Below, in pieces: positions 18,246 to 27,923 of a stretch of 37,526 nt of DNA. A model generated the notes under the pieces. It made no database searches and was not told the DNA's origin. It was given only the letters and a program-made list of their open reading frames with translations. Source of the DNA: Betaproteobacteria bacterium. Its GTDB lineage: Bacteria; Pseudomonadota; Gammaproteobacteria; Burkholderiales; Casimicrobiaceae. Position 1 is the first letter of the stretch, and every line of letters begins with the position of its first letter. The stretch spans positions 1 through 37,526 of the forward strand of contig VBCY01000377.1 of NCBI GenBank assembly GCA_005882995.1, written 5' to 3'. The position numbers and the translations under genes were made by a program.

Positions 18246-18497
18246 TCAGCTCGTCGGGATGCCCAGGATCTTCTCGGCCTTGGCCAACGCGTCGAGTGAT
18301 TCCTGATGCTTGCCGGCCTTGTGCAACGCCTCGCCTTCAGCGCGGTACTTCTTGACTTCGTCCATCTGAGCCGCGCTCAACTGCGGATTCTTCGCCAGCG
18401 CGTCGTCGATCTTCTTCATTTCCGCCGGGCAGTGAAATGCCCATGCGCTACCTGCGAAAAGCAGGGCGGCAGCCAGCATTGCAATGCGACTTTTCAT
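18246..18497 (-). CDS. Small secreted protein of unknown function
   Basis: An 83-residue protein. MKSRIAMLAAALLFAGSAWA is a classic Sec signal peptide cleaved at AWA, leaving a mature peptide of about 63 residues beginning FHCPAEMKKIDDAL. The mature part is mostly charged helix with PQLSAAQMDEVKKYRAEGEALHKAGKHQESLDALAKAEKIL-like content, recalling a single TPR-type helical pair, and one Cys. It looks like a conserved hypothetical protein seen in other Betaproteobacteria; function unknown. I chose the ATG at 18497 because it gives the signal peptide and has GGGAGAA 5 nt upstream. It has its own likely promoter and a terminator, so it is a single-gene unit. Confidence 0.75.
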   Translation of the reverse strand: MKSRIAMLAAALLFAGSAWAFHCPAEMKKIDDALAKNPQLSAAQMDEVKKYRAEGEALHKAGKHQESLDALAKAEKILGIPTS

Positions 18498-18569
18498 CGG
18501 TTCTCCCAGTACGATGTCGAAAGTTGCCGGCCCCATGCACTTCCCTTGCGCTTGCTCACCGGCTTTCAC

Positions 18570-18597
18570 AGCATAGCGCAGACGCGACGTTTTGCAA
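18570..18597 (-). promoter_or_regulatory. Sigma70-type promoter for the small secreted protein
   Basis: TTGCAA (18592-18597), a 16-nt spacer and TATGCT (18570-18575) on the - strand. It would start transcription about 65 nt before the ATG at 18497, just after mtfA ends. Confidence 0.5.
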
Positions 18598-18605
18598 GCC
18601 CAAGC

Positions 18606-19394
18606 TTAGGTCTCTAGGAGCAGCTCGGTTCGGCTGGCGGGATCCTGTTTGTAGAACCACGCAAACAGCTCATAGATCTTGGGATATTCATGCACCAGCA
18701 GCGTAGGGTCAGCAAAAAAAACCTCGGACAGGACCGCGAAAAATTCGGCAGGACTTTCTGCAGCATACGAGTCGATGGGCGTGTCTTCGCCCTTTTCGAC
18801 GCGCGCTCTGAAGTGGTCGAAAGCGCAATTCATCGCTTTCTGCCACGAGCGCGGCGGCATTTCCGCAGGTAACGGGGGACATCCATTGGCCTCGCCGCTC
18901 CTCATGTCAAGCTTGTGCGCGAACTCATGGATCACCAGGTTCATGCCCGCACTGGACCAGTCGGCGCTCGCCTCGACGTCGGGCCATGAAAGCACCACGG
19001 GGCCCTGCGGCATCGCCTCACCTGCAAGGGGCTCGTGCGCGCGATGCACGACGCCTGCCTCGTCCTCGTACTCGAGATCGGTGATGAATTCGTCGGGATA
19101 GACGATGACGCTTTCCCATCCATCGTAGTAGCGGGGGTCGAGATTGAGAACCAGCACGCAGGCCTGCAAGGCGATGATGACGCGCATCAGGGGAATGACT
19201 TCGAAGCCCCGCGCGCCGAGGATGCTCTTCTCGGCAAGGAACACAACCACGCGCTCTCGCAAGCGCTCGAGCTCGGCATCGGTGTAGACCGCAAGGAAAG
19301 GCAATGACTCCAATGCCTCGCGCCACAACAATTCAGGAATGGCGGCCTGCGCAAGCAGCCGCCGGCGTTTCCAGTTTCTGAGAGTCTGGAGCAT
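18606..19394 (-). CDS. mtfA: Zinc-dependent peptidase MtfA
   Basis: Cytosolic zinc aminopeptidase family (MtfA, YeeI, DUF980). In E. coli MtfA binds and inactivates the Mlc repressor and so affects ptsG expression; whether that holds here is unknown, since no PTS gene is seen. 262 residues, normal. The zinc site HEFAH is at 156-160, within MNLVIHEFAHKLDMRSG. YDGWESVIVYPDEF at 90-103 is also diagnostic, and AESPAEFFAVLSEVFF near the C-terminus supplies the third ligand region. It follows rmuC by 25 nt and is probably cotranscribed with it. Confidence 0.93.
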   Translation of the reverse strand: MLQTLRNWKRRRLLAQAAIPELLWREALESLPFLAVYTDAELERLRERVVVFLAEKSILGARGFEVIPLMRVIIALQACVLVLNLDPRYYDGWESVIVYPDEFITDLEYEDEAGVVHRAHEPLAGEAMPQGPVVLSWPDVEASADWSSAGMNLVIHEFAHKLDMRSGEANGCPPLPAEMPPRSWQKAMNCAFDHFRARVEKGEDTPIDSYAAESPAEFFAVLSEVFFADPTLLVHEYPKIYELFAWFYKQDPASRTELLLET

Positions 19395-19419
19395 CCGTCA
19401 GCGCGTCGCGGTGATGGTC

Positions 19420-20814
19420 TTAGGGAATGACGTCGCGCGATGCCGGTGGATCGCCATCGTCCCCCACGATTGCCGCTGCGTCTGCGTCGGCATCGTAGAC
19501 GAGCCTCGGCTCGCTCGTCAGCAGGCGCTCGGCTTCGGTCGCGGGTAGAGCTTCGACCTCGCGCAACTGCCTGGCGATCGCGCGGCTGCGCGCCTCGGCT
19601 TCGCCGATCGAATTGCTGGCTTGCTCGAGCTTCTTGCGTGTCGCTGAAAGTATTTCCCCGAACCTCGCAAACTCCGTCTTGACCAGCCCGAGCCGCTTCC
19701 AGACTTCACTCGAGCGCTGCTCGATGGCCAGCGTGCGAAATCCCATCTGCAGGCTGTTGAGGATGGCAGCGAGCGTGGTGGGGCCGGCGATCGTCACCCT
19801 GTAATTGCGCTGCAGGGTATCGGCGAGACCCGGCCGCCGCAACACTTCGGCGTAGAGGCCTTCGACCGGAAGATAAAGCAGCGCGAAGTCAGTCGTCGAT
19901 GGCGGCGCAATGTACTTGCCGTGAATGTCCGCCGCCTGATCCTTGATGCGGCGCTCAAGGGCTTTGGCGTAGGCTTCCACGGCAGCTGGATCGCCGCGCT
20001 CCTGCGCCTCGACCAGCTGCTCGTAATCGGCGAGCGGAAACTTGGCGTCGATCGGCAGCCAGCAAGGACCTCCATCGGTGTCGCGACCCGGCAGCCGAAT
20101 GGCAAATTCGACGCGCTCATTGCCACCGGGTCGCGTGATGACGTTCCTGTCGTATTGCGCGCTGGTCAGTATCTGCTCGAGCAGACTCTCGAGCTGCACC
20201 TCGCCCCACGTGCCTCGCGTCTTGACGTTGGTTAGAATTTTTTTTAGGTCGCCGACGCCTGCCGCCAACGATTGCATTTCGCCAAGGCCCCGATGCACCT
20301 GCTCGAGCCGGTCCGAGACCTGCTTGAACGATTCGCCGAGCCGCAGCTCAAGCGTGGCGTGGAGCTTTTCGTCGACCGTGGCACGCATTTGCTCGAGTTG
20401 CTGCGCGTTGTCGCTGCGAAGCACTTCCAGCCGCTGCTCGAGGGTGCACCGCACCGCGTCGAGCCGCTGCTCGTTGCTCTGCGTCAACGTCGACAGGCGC
20501 TCGTTTTGCAGCTGCGCGATGCTGGCGAGCTGGTTTTGCAAAAGCTGCGCGAACCCGCTCAGCGACTGGCCAAGCTCGGTGCGCGCGCTTTGCGCGCTCT
20601 GTGCCGATTCCGAACGAGCCAGCGCGAGGTCGGCCCGTAAGTCGCGCTCCAGGCGTTCGTTCTGCGCGCTGATCGCCTCCAGCCTCAATCCGCTATCACC
20701 GCCGCCCTCGAGGCTGCGCCTCAGGGCTCCAAGGCGGACGAGCACGACGCTTGCCAGCACCAGCAGCGCGACGAGCCCTGCTGCCAACACCACGATCCAC
20801 AGTGAGAAGTCCAC
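19420..20814 (-). CDS. rmuC: DNA recombination protein RmuC
   Basis: RmuC family protein, 464 residues, thought to be a nuclease-like factor that limits recombination at inverted repeats. One N-terminal membrane anchor (about residues 5-27), a long coiled coil with repeated Gln/Leu/Arg heptads (about 35-175), then the RmuC core with NVKTRGTWGEVQLESLLEQIL (about 195-215), PIDAKFPLADY, and FALLYLPVEGLYAEVLRRPGL. The start is GTG at 20814, with no Shine-Dalgarno and a possible -10 box only about 9 nt upstream, so the mRNA may be leaderless. The C-terminal tail is acidic (DADADAAAIVGDDGD). Confidence 0.93.
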   Translation of the reverse strand: MDFSLWIVVLAAGLVALLVLASVVLVRLGALRRSLEGGGDSGLRLEAISAQNERLERDLRADLALARSESAQSAQSARTELGQSLSGFAQLLQNQLASIAQLQNERLSTLTQSNEQRLDAVRCTLEQRLEVLRSDNAQQLEQMRATVDEKLHATLELRLGESFKQVSDRLEQVHRGLGEMQSLAAGVGDLKKILTNVKTRGTWGEVQLESLLEQILTSAQYDRNVITRPGGNERVEFAIRLPGRDTDGGPCWLPIDAKFPLADYEQLVEAQERGDPAAVEAYAKALERRIKDQAADIHGKYIAPPSTTDFALLYLPVEGLYAEVLRRPGLADTLQRNYRVTIAGPTTLAAILNSLQMGFRTLAIEQRSSEVWKRLGLVKTEFARFGEILSATRKKLEQASNSIGEAEARSRAIARQLREVEALPATEAERLLTSEPRLVYDADADAAAIVGDDGDPPASRDVIP

Positions 20815-20822
20815 AGCGCGAG

Positions 20823-20851
20823 AGTTTACGTCGTCAAAGCGAGCACGGCAA
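20823..20851 (-). promoter_or_regulatory. Sigma70-type promoter for rmuC
   Basis: TTGCCG (20846-20851), a 17-nt spacer and TAAACT (20823-20828). The predicted transcription start falls at about 20816, nearly on the GTG start codon at 20814. Confidence 0.5.
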
Positions 20852-20927
20852 AAGTGGCACGCGAAGCGGCTTCGACGGTGATTCCCGTCGTCCCATCATG
20901 ACGAAGGGGAACAGCCGCGATCATGCG

Positions 20928-22817
20928 TTAGGCGGCTTCGCGGCTCGCGCGTTTGCGTTCGTGCGCGCGCAAATGACGTTTGCGGACGCGAATGGATTTC
21001 GGCGTAATTTCGACCAACTCGTCATCGGCGATGAATTCGACTGCGTACTCGAGCGTAAGCGCGATGGGCGGTGTCAGGGCAACCGCTTCGTCCTTGCCGG
21101 CAGCGCGAATGTTGGTGAGCTGCTTGCCCTTGATCGGATTGACGACGAGATCGTTGTCGCGGCTGTGGATGCCGACCACCATGCCCTCGTAGAGCTTCGT
21201 TCCGGGAGAGACGAACATGCGGCCCCGCTCCTGGAGCTTCCACAAGGCGTAAGCGACGGCTTCACCGTCCTCCGCCGACACCAGCACGCCATTGCGTCTT
21301 TCGGGAATCTCGCCCTTGACTGCGCCGTAGCCGTCGAAGACGTGACTGATGAGTCCGGTGCCGCGAGTCAGGTTCATGAACTCGCCCTGAAAGCCGATCA
21401 GCCCGCGCGCCGGAATGCGGTAATCGAGGCGGGTGCGACCGCGTGTATCCGACTCCATGTGGGTGAGTTCGCCGCGGCGGGTGCCAAGCGCTTCCATCAC
21501 CGCTCCCTGGTGCGCATCTTCGACGTCGACGGAGAGCAACTCGAAGGGCTCGTGCCTCTCGCCGTCGATTTCACGCAGCACGACGCGGGGTCGCGATACC
21601 GCCAGCTCATAGCCTTCGCGGCGCATCTTCTCCAGGAGGATGGTGAGATGCAGTTCACCGCGGCCGTACACCATGAACACGTCGGCGTCGGCGGTTGCTT
21701 CGACCCGAAGCGCAACATTGGTTAACAACTCCTTACGCAGGCGCTCCGCAAGGTTGCGGCTCGTTACATACTTCCCTTCACTTCCTGCGAGCGGGGAAGT
21801 ATTGACTTGGAACTGCATCGATAAGGTCGGCTCGTCGACCGCTATCAAAGGCAACGCTTCGGGAACATCGGTCGCCGCGATGGTGGTCCCTATGCCAAGC
21901 TCGTCGATGCCGGTGACGAGTACGATATCGCCCGCTTCCGCGGCTTCGACCGGGATCCGCTCCAGACCTGCGAAACCGAGCACCTGCCCGATCTTCGCTC
22001 GCTGGCTGGATCCGTCGCCCTGCAGCACTGCGACGTCCTGGCCGGGGATGAGGCGGCCGCGGCGAATGCGTCCGATGCCCAGCCTGCCAAGGTAGCTTGA
22101 ATAATCGAGTGCGCTGATCTGAAGCTGCAACGGCTCGTCGACATCTGCACGCGGGGCAGGCACGTGCTCGAGTATGGTTTCGAACAGTGCACGCATGCTG
22201 CGCTCGAGCGGCGATCGATCTCTGGTCGCGATGCTGCCTGTCTCGCCGTTTCCAGAGCTGGGCGTCGATGAGACTTGAATTGCCGCGAGGTCAGTTACGG
22301 CCCAACCTTGCAGGGCGGAAGCGTATACGACGGGGAAATCGAGTTGCTCCTCGGAAGCGCCGAGCCTGTCGAATAATTCGAAGGTCGCATTGACCACCCA
22401 GGCTGGCCGGGCGCCGGCTCGATCGACCTTGTTCACCACGACAATGGGTTTGAGTCCCAGCGCCAGCGCTTTGCGGGTGACGAACCGCGTTTGCGGCATG
22501 GGGCCTTCGACAGCGTCGACCAGCAGCAGCACGCCGTCGACCATCGAAAGCACACGCTCGACTTCTCCGCCAAAGTCGGCATGGCCGGGTGTATCGACGA
22601 TGTTGATGTGCGCGCCCTGGTAGTCGATCGCACAATTCTTAGCGACGATGGTGATTCCGCGCTCCCGCTCCAGTTCGTTGCTGTCCATGACCCGTTCCGC
22701 AATGTGCTGATGCGCGGCGAAGGTGCCCGCCTGCACGAGCAGCTTGTCGACGAGCGTTGTTTTGCCGTGATCGACGTGGGCAATGATGGCGATGTTGCGA
22801 AGGCGACGAGTGGACAT
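20928..22817 (-). CDS. typA: Translational GTPase TypA/BipA
   Basis: Ribosome-binding GTPase of the EF-G/LepA group, involved in 50S assembly at low temperature and in stress responses. 629 residues, about 20 longer than usual. P-loop AHVDHGKT at 13-20, switch region RERGITI (51-57), [16 protein letters not shown] (75-90), NKVD (129-132). Domains II-V and the BipA-specific C-terminus follow, with [18 protein letters not shown] and the basic end [20 protein letters not shown]. The extra length is a Ser/Gly/Thr-rich insertion at about 176-203, between the G domain and domain II. The start at 22817 gives the invariant [15 protein letters not shown] start; the frame is open upstream into the rhlE promoter region. 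Divergent from rhlE. Confidence 0.95.
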   Translation of the reverse strand: MSTRRLRNIAIIAHVDHGKTTLVDKLLVQAGTFAAHQHIAERVMDSNELERERGITIVAKNCAIDYQGAHINIVDTPGHADFGGEVERVLSMVDGVLLLVDAVEGPMPQTRFVTRKALALGLKPIVVVNKVDRAGARPAWVVNATFELFDRLGASEEQLDFPVVYASALQGWAVTDLAAIQVSSTPSSGNGETGSIATRDRSPLERSMRALFETILEHVPAPRADVDEPLQLQISALDYSSYLGRLGIGRIRRGRLIPGQDVAVLQGDGSSQRAKIGQVLGFAGLERIPVEAAEAGDIVLVTGIDELGIGTTIAATDVPEALPLIAVDEPTLSMQFQVNTSPLAGSEGKYVTSRNLAERLRKELLTNVALRVEATADADVFMVYGRGELHLTILLEKMRREGYELAVSRPRVVLREIDGERHEPFELLSVDVEDAHQGAVMEALGTRRGELTHMESDTRGRTRLDYRIPARGLIGFQGEFMNLTRGTGLISHVFDGYGAVKGEIPERRNGVLVSAEDGEAVAYALWKLQERGRMFVSPGTKLYEGMVVGIHSRDNDLVVNPIKGKQLTNIRAAGKDEAVALTPPIALTLEYAVEFIADDELVEITPKSIRVRKRHLRAHERKRASREAA

Positions 22818-22843
22818 GGTGCATTGCGGTACCAAAACGTTGC

Positions 22844-22849
22844 ATTCTA
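22844..22849 (-). promoter_or_regulatory. Possible typA -10 box
   Basis: TAGAAT on the - strand 27 nt before the typA ATG. The best -35 with a 17-nt spacer is TTACGC, which is poor. Tentative. Confidence 0.35.
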
Positions 22850-22880
22850 GCAAATCCAGCGCCTCGGCGTAAGAAATGAT

Positions 22881-22908
22881 TTGCAAAATCCGATATTTAC
22901 GGTATAAT
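22881..22908 (+). promoter_or_regulatory. Sigma70-type promoter for rhlE
   Basis: TTGCAA (22881-22886), a 16-nt spacer and a perfect TATAAT (22903-22908) on the + strand. Transcription would start near 22915, giving a leader of about 130 nt before rhlE. Confidence 0.7.
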
Positions 22909-22914
22909 TGTCTC

Positions 22915-23047
22915 CATATTCGGCGGCCGTTCCGGTCACCGCCGATCCCCCCGCGGGTTACAACTTGTGACTCGCTTGTCCAACTAAGTTTCGCTGCCTG
23001 GACCGGAACTCGCAAAAAGCGAGTAGGCCGCGCCAGGAGCCTCATTG
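22915..23047 (+). promoter_or_regulatory. Structured 5' leader of rhlE
   Basis: About 130 nt of untranslated leader with two candidate hairpins: CGGCGG/CCGCCG arms at about 22921-22944, and a perfect 6-bp stem ACTCGC-AAAAA-GCGAGT at 23008-23024, just upstream of the AGGAG Shine-Dalgarno (23034-23038). Long leaders are common on cold-induced RNA helicase genes; regulation here is inferred. Confidence 0.45.
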
Positions 23048-24436
23048 ATGAGCAATACCCCGAGCTTTGCCGAGCTCGGACTACGGCCGGAATTGCTACG
23101 CGCCGTGGACGAAGCCGGCTACACCACGCCCACCCCTATCCAGGTGCAGGCGATCCCACCCATTCTTGAAGGACGCGATGTCATGGGCGGTGCCCAGACC
23201 GGCACCGGCAAAACCGCAGGCTTCGCACTCCCGATCCTGCAAAAGCTGCTCCCCAATGCCAACACGAGTCCGTCGCCCGCCCGTCACCCTGTACGGGCTC
23301 TGATACTCACGCCGACCCGCGAGCTCGCCATCCAGGTGGAAGAATCGATGCGGACCTACGGCAAATACACGGGGCTGCGCTCCACCGTCGTTTTCGGCGG
23401 CGTCGACATCAAGCAGCAGCTGCCGATTGTGCGCGGCGGAGTCGAGATCCTGGTCGCCACGCCGGGGCGCTTGCTGGACCACATCGAGCAAAAATCGGTT
23501 TATTTAGGGCAAGTCGAAATCTTCGTCCTGGATGAAGCGGATCGCATGCTGGACATGGGTTTCATCCCCGACATCAAAAGGATCATGGCGCTGCTGCCAC
23601 TGGCCGCCAAACGCCAGAATCTTCTTTTCTCTGCGACGTTTTCCAACGAGATCAAGAAGCTCGCTGACCAGTTGCTCAATGCGCCGCAGTTAATCGAGGT
23701 CGCGCGGCGCAACACCGCGGCGGAGACCGTTTCGCAATGCGTCTACAAGGTCCAGGCCGACCAAAAGCGCGCGCTCTTAAAGCACATCGTCACGTCGCGC
23801 AACCTCTGGCAGGTGCTCTGCTTTGTGCGCACCAAGCACGGCGCATCGCGGCTCGCGCGACAATTGGAAAAAGAAGGGCTCAAGACTACGGCGATTCACG
23901 GCGACAAGAGCCAGGCCGCGCGGCTCGAAGCACTCGACGCGTTCAAGGCAGCCAGCGTGCAGATCATGGTAGCCACCGACGTCGCCGCGCGCGGCCTCGA
24001 CATCGACGACCTGCCCCTGGTCGTGAATTACGAAATGCCGTACGTTCCCGAGGACTACATTCATCGGATCGGCCGCACCGGCCGCGCCGGTCAGGAGGGC
24101 GAAGCGATTTCGCTGTGCGCGCCTGACGAAGAGAAGTTGCTCGCCGAAATCGAAGGGTTGCTCAAACGTTCGCTGCGAGTCGCAACGCCCGAGACACTTG
24201 CGCCGGCGCCTGCGCCGCGCTCAAGCCGTGACGCACATTCAGCCCGATCCCCGCGACGCGATGCGCGACGCGACACGGGTGCGGGCCGCCCGCGCGAAGA
24301 CCGGCACGCCGAGATCGATCGCAATCCGGATCAGCCGAGGGTGGTGCGGACTGATGCGCCCCATTCCTCGCGCAAGGCGCAGCCGGTCGCGGCATTGCTG
24401 ATGAAGCGCTCGGCCCGGGAACCTGCAAAAGTCTAG
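23048..24436 (+). CDS. rhlE: DEAD-box RNA helicase RhlE
   Basis: ATP-dependent RNA helicase of the RhlE subgroup, acting in ribosome assembly and RNA turnover, often cold-induced. 462 residues. Q-motif PTPIQ at 28-32, Walker A AQTGTGKT at 49-56, PTREL near 89-93, DEAD in [12 protein letters not shown] (162-165), SAT at 195-197, and the motif VI form [13 protein letters not shown] near 340. The last 85 residues are a low-complexity Arg/Ser/Ala/Pro tail, probably RNA-binding. I start at the ATG at 23048, 9 nt after AGGAG, rather than the TTG one codon earlier. Convergent with valS, only 30 nt apart. Confidence 0.94.
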   Translation: MSNTPSFAELGLRPELLRAVDEAGYTTPTPIQVQAIPPILEGRDVMGGAQTGTGKTAGFALPILQKLLPNANTSPSPARHPVRALILTPTRELAIQVEESMRTYGKYTGLRSTVVFGGVDIKQQLPIVRGGVEILVATPGRLLDHIEQKSVYLGQVEIFVLDEADRMLDMGFIPDIKRIMALLPLAAKRQNLLFSATFSNEIKKLADQLLNAPQLIEVARRNTAAETVSQCVYKVQADQKRALLKHIVTSRNLWQVLCFVRTKHGASRLARQLEKEGLKTTAIHGDKSQAARLEALDAFKAASVQIMVATDVAARGLDIDDLPLVVNYEMPYVPEDYIHRIGRTGRAGQEGEAISLCAPDEEKLLAEIEGLLKRSLRVATPETLAPAPAPRSSRDAHSARSPRRDARRDTGAGRPREDRHAEIDRNPDQPRVVRTDAPHSSRKAQPVAALLMKRSAREPAKV

Positions 24437-24466
24437 AGGCGCCTCCGCAGGCGAAGCGACGAAGGA

Positions 24467-27292
24467 TCAGCGCAAGCGCTTGAGAAGCTCCTGCAGCGCC
24501 TCGAGCTTCGTCGTCAAATCCGCCAGGCGGAGCCGCTCCTGCGCGACGATGTCCGCGGGAGCACGCGCGACAAACGACTCGTTGCCAAGCTTCGCCCGAG
24601 TCTTGGCGATGTCGCCTTCCAGGCGAGCGATTTCCCGGGAATGGCGTTCGCGCTCTGCCACGGGATCCACTTCGATGTGCAGCATCAGTCTCGAATCCCC
24701 TGCGAGCACCACCGGAGCGTCGGTGTGCGGCAATTCGTCGGCGATCTTCACTTCGGAGAGTTTGACCAGCGACATCACATAGGGCGCAGTAGCAGTCAGG
24801 CTGGCACGCTCCTCCGCGCTTCCCGGTGAGGCCCACAGCGGCACGCGCTGCGCCGGAGAGAGATTCATTTCACCGCGCAGACCGCGCGCGGCCAGAATGC
24901 GCGTCTTGAGCCGTTCCATCTCCGCTTCCGCGGCGGTGTCGATCTTGTCGGATTGCGGGAGCGGATAAGGTTGTGTCGAGACCGATACGCCCTCTTTGCC
25001 CGCAAGTACCGCCACCGTCTGCCACAGCTCCTCGGTGATGAACGGCACCATGGGGTGCGCGAGGCGCAACGTCGTTTCCAGCACGCGGACAAGCGTTCGC
25101 CGCGTACCGCGCTGTGCCGCTTCGTCTCCCGTCTGCAGCTGCGTCTTCGCGAGCTCGACGTACCAGTCGCAGTATTCATCCCATACGAATTCGTATATGG
25201 CCTTGGCAGCGAGATCGAAACGATAGGCATCCAGATGCTCGGCGACATCGCGTTCGGCATGTTGCAGCCGTGACATGATCCAGCGGTCGACGAAGGAGAG
25301 CGTGACCGGCTTCGAGGCATCGAGCCCGACATCTCTCCCGTCGACGTTCATGAGCACGAACCGCGTCGCATTCCACAGCTTGTTGCAGAAATTGCGATAC
25401 CCTTCGCAGCGGGAAAGATCGAAGTTCAAGGTTCTGCCGAAAGTCGCGAGGCTGGCGAAGGTGAAGCGCACCGCGTCGGCGCCGACGGCGCGAATGCCTT
25501 CCGGAAACTGGCGCCGCGTGCGCTTCTCGATCGATTCGCGCTGCTTTTCGAGTAGCAGCCCGGAGGTCTGCTTGCGCACCAGCGTCTCGAGATCGGTGCC
25601 GTCGATGAGATCGAGCGGGTCGAGAATGTTGCCCTTCGACTTCGACATCTTCTGACCTTCCTCGTCGCGCACGATGGAGTTGATGTAGACGTCGTAGAAA
25701 GGCACCTTACCTGTGAAATAGGTCGTGGTCATGATCATTCGCACGACCCAGAAAAAGATGATGTCGAAGCCGGTGATCAGCACCGAGCTTGGCAGAAACG
25801 CCGTCAGTTCCAGCGTTTGTTCCGGCCAGCCGAGCGTCGAATGGCACCACAGCGCAGATGAAAACCAGGTATCGAGGACATCCTCGTCCTGGCGCAACGC
25901 CGCGACGCTCTTGCCCGCCTTGTGCGCAGCCCCCGCAGCGTCGCGGGCGACATACACGTTGCCTGCTTCGTCGTACCATGCCGGAATGCGGTGTCCCCAC
26001 CACAACTGGCGCGATATGCACCAGTCGTGGACGTTTTCGAGCCAGTGGTTGTAGGTCGACGTCCAGTGCTCCGGCACGAAGCGAATCTTCACCGGCTTGC
26101 CCGTCGACGGATCGACAACACTCGCGTTGACCGCTTCGAGGCAGATGTCCTGGAACGATTTGCCGGGAAAGTGAGCGTGATTCGCCGGCGACGCCTTGCG
26201 CATGGCGACGAACCACTGGTCGGTCAACATGGGTTCGACGACTTCGCCCGTGCGCTCGCAGCGCGGCACGATCATCTTGTGCGCTCTCTCGGCGGCGATC
26301 AGACCGGCTAAGCGCAGGTCGGCCAGCACGGCCTTTCGCGCCGCGTAGCGGTCGAGGCCGCGATACTTTAGCGGCGCATTGTCGTTGATCGTCGCCTTCA
26401 GCGTGAAAATCGTCAGCGGTGCCAGCCCATGACGCTGGCCGATCTCCCAGTCGTTGAAGTCGTGCGCGGGCGTAATCTTGACGGATCCCGTGCCGAACGC
26501 CCTGTCGACATACTCATCGGCAATGATCGGGATGCGACGTCCGGTGAGCGGCAACTCGACTTGTTTGCCGATGAGATGCTTGTAGCGCTCGTCCTCCGGA
26601 TTCACCGCTACTGCGACGTCGCCCAGCATCGTCTCGGGCCGGGTCGTAGCGACTGAAACGTGTCCGGAACCGTCAGCCAGTGGATAGCGGATCTCCCATA
26701 GCGTTCCGGTTTCCTCTTCGCTTTCGACTTCCAGGTCGGACACCGCCGTGCCGAGCTTGGGATCCCAGTTGACCAGTCGTTTGCCGCGGTAGATGAGACC
26801 GTCCTCGTAGAGACGCACGAATGTCTCGATCACCGCTTTCGATAAGCCGGGATCCATGGTGAAGCGCTCGCGCGACCAGTCGCAGGATGCGCCAAGGCGG
26901 CGCATCTGGTTGGTGATGCTCGATCCGGATTCAGCCTTCCATTTCCAGACGCGCTCGACGAAACGCTCACGGCCGAGCGACTGGCGTGAATTTCCTTCCC
27001 CTCGCAGTTGATTTTCGACGACGATCTGGGTCGCGATACCGGCGTGATCGGTGCCGACCTGCCACAGGGTATTGTCGCCCAGCATGCGGTGATAGCGGAT
27101 CAGCACATCCATCAGCGTCTGCTGAAAAGCGTGACCCATGTGCAGCGTGCCTGTGACATTGGGCGGCGGAAGCTGAATGCAGTATGGAGCCGCGCCCGGC
27201 TTCATCGACGGCTTGAACAATCCGCGCGATTCCCAATAGGGATACCAGCGGCTTTCAATCGCTTTCGGGTCGAAGCTCTTGGCGAGTTCCAT
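24467..27292 (-). CDS. valS: Valyl-tRNA synthetase
   Basis: Class I aminoacyl-tRNA synthetase charging tRNA-Val; cytoplasmic. 941 residues. HIGH motif as HMGH at 51-54 in [18 protein letters not shown] in [15 protein letters not shown], the CP1 editing domain with [19 protein letters not shown], and the C-terminal coiled-coil arm starting about [22 protein letters not shown] choose the ATG at 27292; a TTG two codons upstream is also possible. A perfect TATAAT lies about 38 nt upstream, so it probably has its own promoter despite following the DUF3299 gene on the same strand. Confidence 0.97.
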   Translation of the reverse strand: MELAKSFDPKAIESRWYPYWESRGLFKPSMKPGAAPYCIQLPPPNVTGTLHMGHAFQQTLMDVLIRYHRMLGDNTLWQVGTDHAGIATQIVVENQLRGEGNSRQSLGRERFVERVWKWKAESGSSITNQMRRLGASCDWSRERFTMDPGLSKAVIETFVRLYEDGLIYRGKRLVNWDPKLGTAVSDLEVESEEETGTLWEIRYPLADGSGHVSVATTRPETMLGDVAVAVNPEDERYKHLIGKQVELPLTGRRIPIIADEYVDRAFGTGSVKITPAHDFNDWEIGQRHGLAPLTIFTLKATINDNAPLKYRGLDRYAARKAVLADLRLAGLIAAERAHKMIVPRCERTGEVVEPMLTDQWFVAMRKASPANHAHFPGKSFQDICLEAVNASVVDPSTGKPVKIRFVPEHWTSTYNHWLENVHDWCISRQLWWGHRIPAWYDEAGNVYVARDAAGAAHKAGKSVAALRQDEDVLDTWFSSALWCHSTLGWPEQTLELTAFLPSSVLITGFDIIFFWVVRMIMTTTYFTGKVPFYDVYINSIVRDEEGQKMSKSKGNILDPLDLIDGTDLETLVRKQTSGLLLEKQRESIEKRTRRQFPEGIRAVGADAVRFTFASLATFGRTLNFDLSRCEGYRNFCNKLWNATRFVLMNVDGRDVGLDASKPVTLSFVDRWIMSRLQHAERDVAEHLDAYRFDLAAKAIYEFVWDEYCDWYVELAKTQLQTGDEAAQRGTRRTLVRVLETTLRLAHPMVPFITEELWQTVAVLAGKEGVSVSTQPYPLPQSDKIDTAAEAEMERLKTRILAARGLRGEMNLSPAQRVPLWASPGSAEERASLTATAPYVMSLVKLSEVKIADELPHTDAPVVLAGDSRLMLHIEVDPVAERERHSREIARLEGDIAKTRAKLGNESFVARAPADIVAQERLRLADLTTKLEALQELLKRLR

Positions 27293-27329
27293 CGGCAAAT
27301 GCGCGAATCAAGGCCTGTCAACGATTGAA

Positions 27330-27335
27330 ATTATA
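27330..27335 (-). promoter_or_regulatory. Likely valS -10 box
   Basis: Perfect TATAAT on the - strand, 38 nt upstream of the valS ATG. No good -35 at 16-18 nt; the region there is CGGCTT-like. A 6-bp hairpin (GTGCGC/GCGCAC arms, 27367-27388) without a U-run lies just upstream. Confidence 0.45.
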
Positions 27336-27413
27336 GCGGAGAGGCAACGTGAAGCCGGACCGCGCCGTGCGCTCAGGCTTCGGCGCACGCGAATTCACGC
27401 GAACGCGATTCGA

Positions 27414-27923
27414 CTACTTGGCTGGACGCGCGACCGCTTCTGCGTCGGTCATCCGGTAAAGCATGCCGGCAGGATCGTCCTTGAGCACCGCGAATTTGCC
27501 GCTGAGCACGATGACTTCGAATCCGAAAGCTATCGGTATTCGCGCCTCCACCTCGACCATCGAATCAGGTCCGGCAGGCATGCAGAAGGGGCAATGCGGC
27601 GGCACCGCGGAGAGTAAAAAGTGCGTCTGTTTGTCGCCCATCTCGAGCGGAATGATGAAGCCCTGCACGCGAACCTGCTGCTTGTCGAGCCCAAGGACGT
27701 CCTTGGAGAATTGCGGGATCATTTTGCTGCCTTGTTTTACCGGCTCGACCTGCGAGAGCGTGCGCCACGAGACGACTCCGCTCAATTCGGGCAGCAAGCT
27801 TGCAGCGTAGTCGCTGGCACTCGGGAGTCCCGCTTCGGGAATCTTGGTATCCAGCGCGGCGGAGGAAAGCGCGGCCGCGGCGAGCGCAGCGCCGAACACG
27901 TAGAGCACGATGGCCCTGGTCAT
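27414..27923 (-). CDS. DUF3299-like exported protein
   Basis: 169-residue exported protein: N-terminal hydrophobic signal (about residues 4-24), then a domain with DKQQVRVQGFIIPLEMGDKQTHFLLSAVPPHCPFC-type content. The PHCPFCMPAGPDSMVEV segment (about 108-124) with one His and two Cys is the hallmark I associate with the DUF3299 family and could bind metal. Function is not established. The start at 27923 overlaps the permease stop (ATGA), so the protein is translationally coupled to an FtsX/MacB-type ABC system. Such DUF3299-ABC sets are, as I recall, linked to zinc regulation in some gammaproteobacteria; that is an analogy, not shown here. Confidence 0.75.
   Translation of the reverse strand: MTRAIVLYVFGAALAAAALSSAALDTKIPEAGLPSASDYAASLLPELSGVVSWRTLSQVEPVKQGSKMIPQFSKDVLGLDKQQVRVQGFIIPLEMGDKQTHFLLSAVPPHCPFCMPAGPDSMVEVEARIPIAFGFEVIVLSGKFAVLKDDPAGMLYRMTDAEAVARPAK

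Noticed and set aside
24440-24453. Hairpin (CGCCT/AGGCG) between the convergent rhlE and valS genes
   Set aside because: Only 5 bp with a 4-nt loop and no U-run on either strand; not called a terminator.
27367-27388. GTGCGC/GCGCAC hairpin after the DUF3299 gene as a terminator
   Set aside because: No U-run follows on the - strand; a Rho-dependent or no termination is equally likely.
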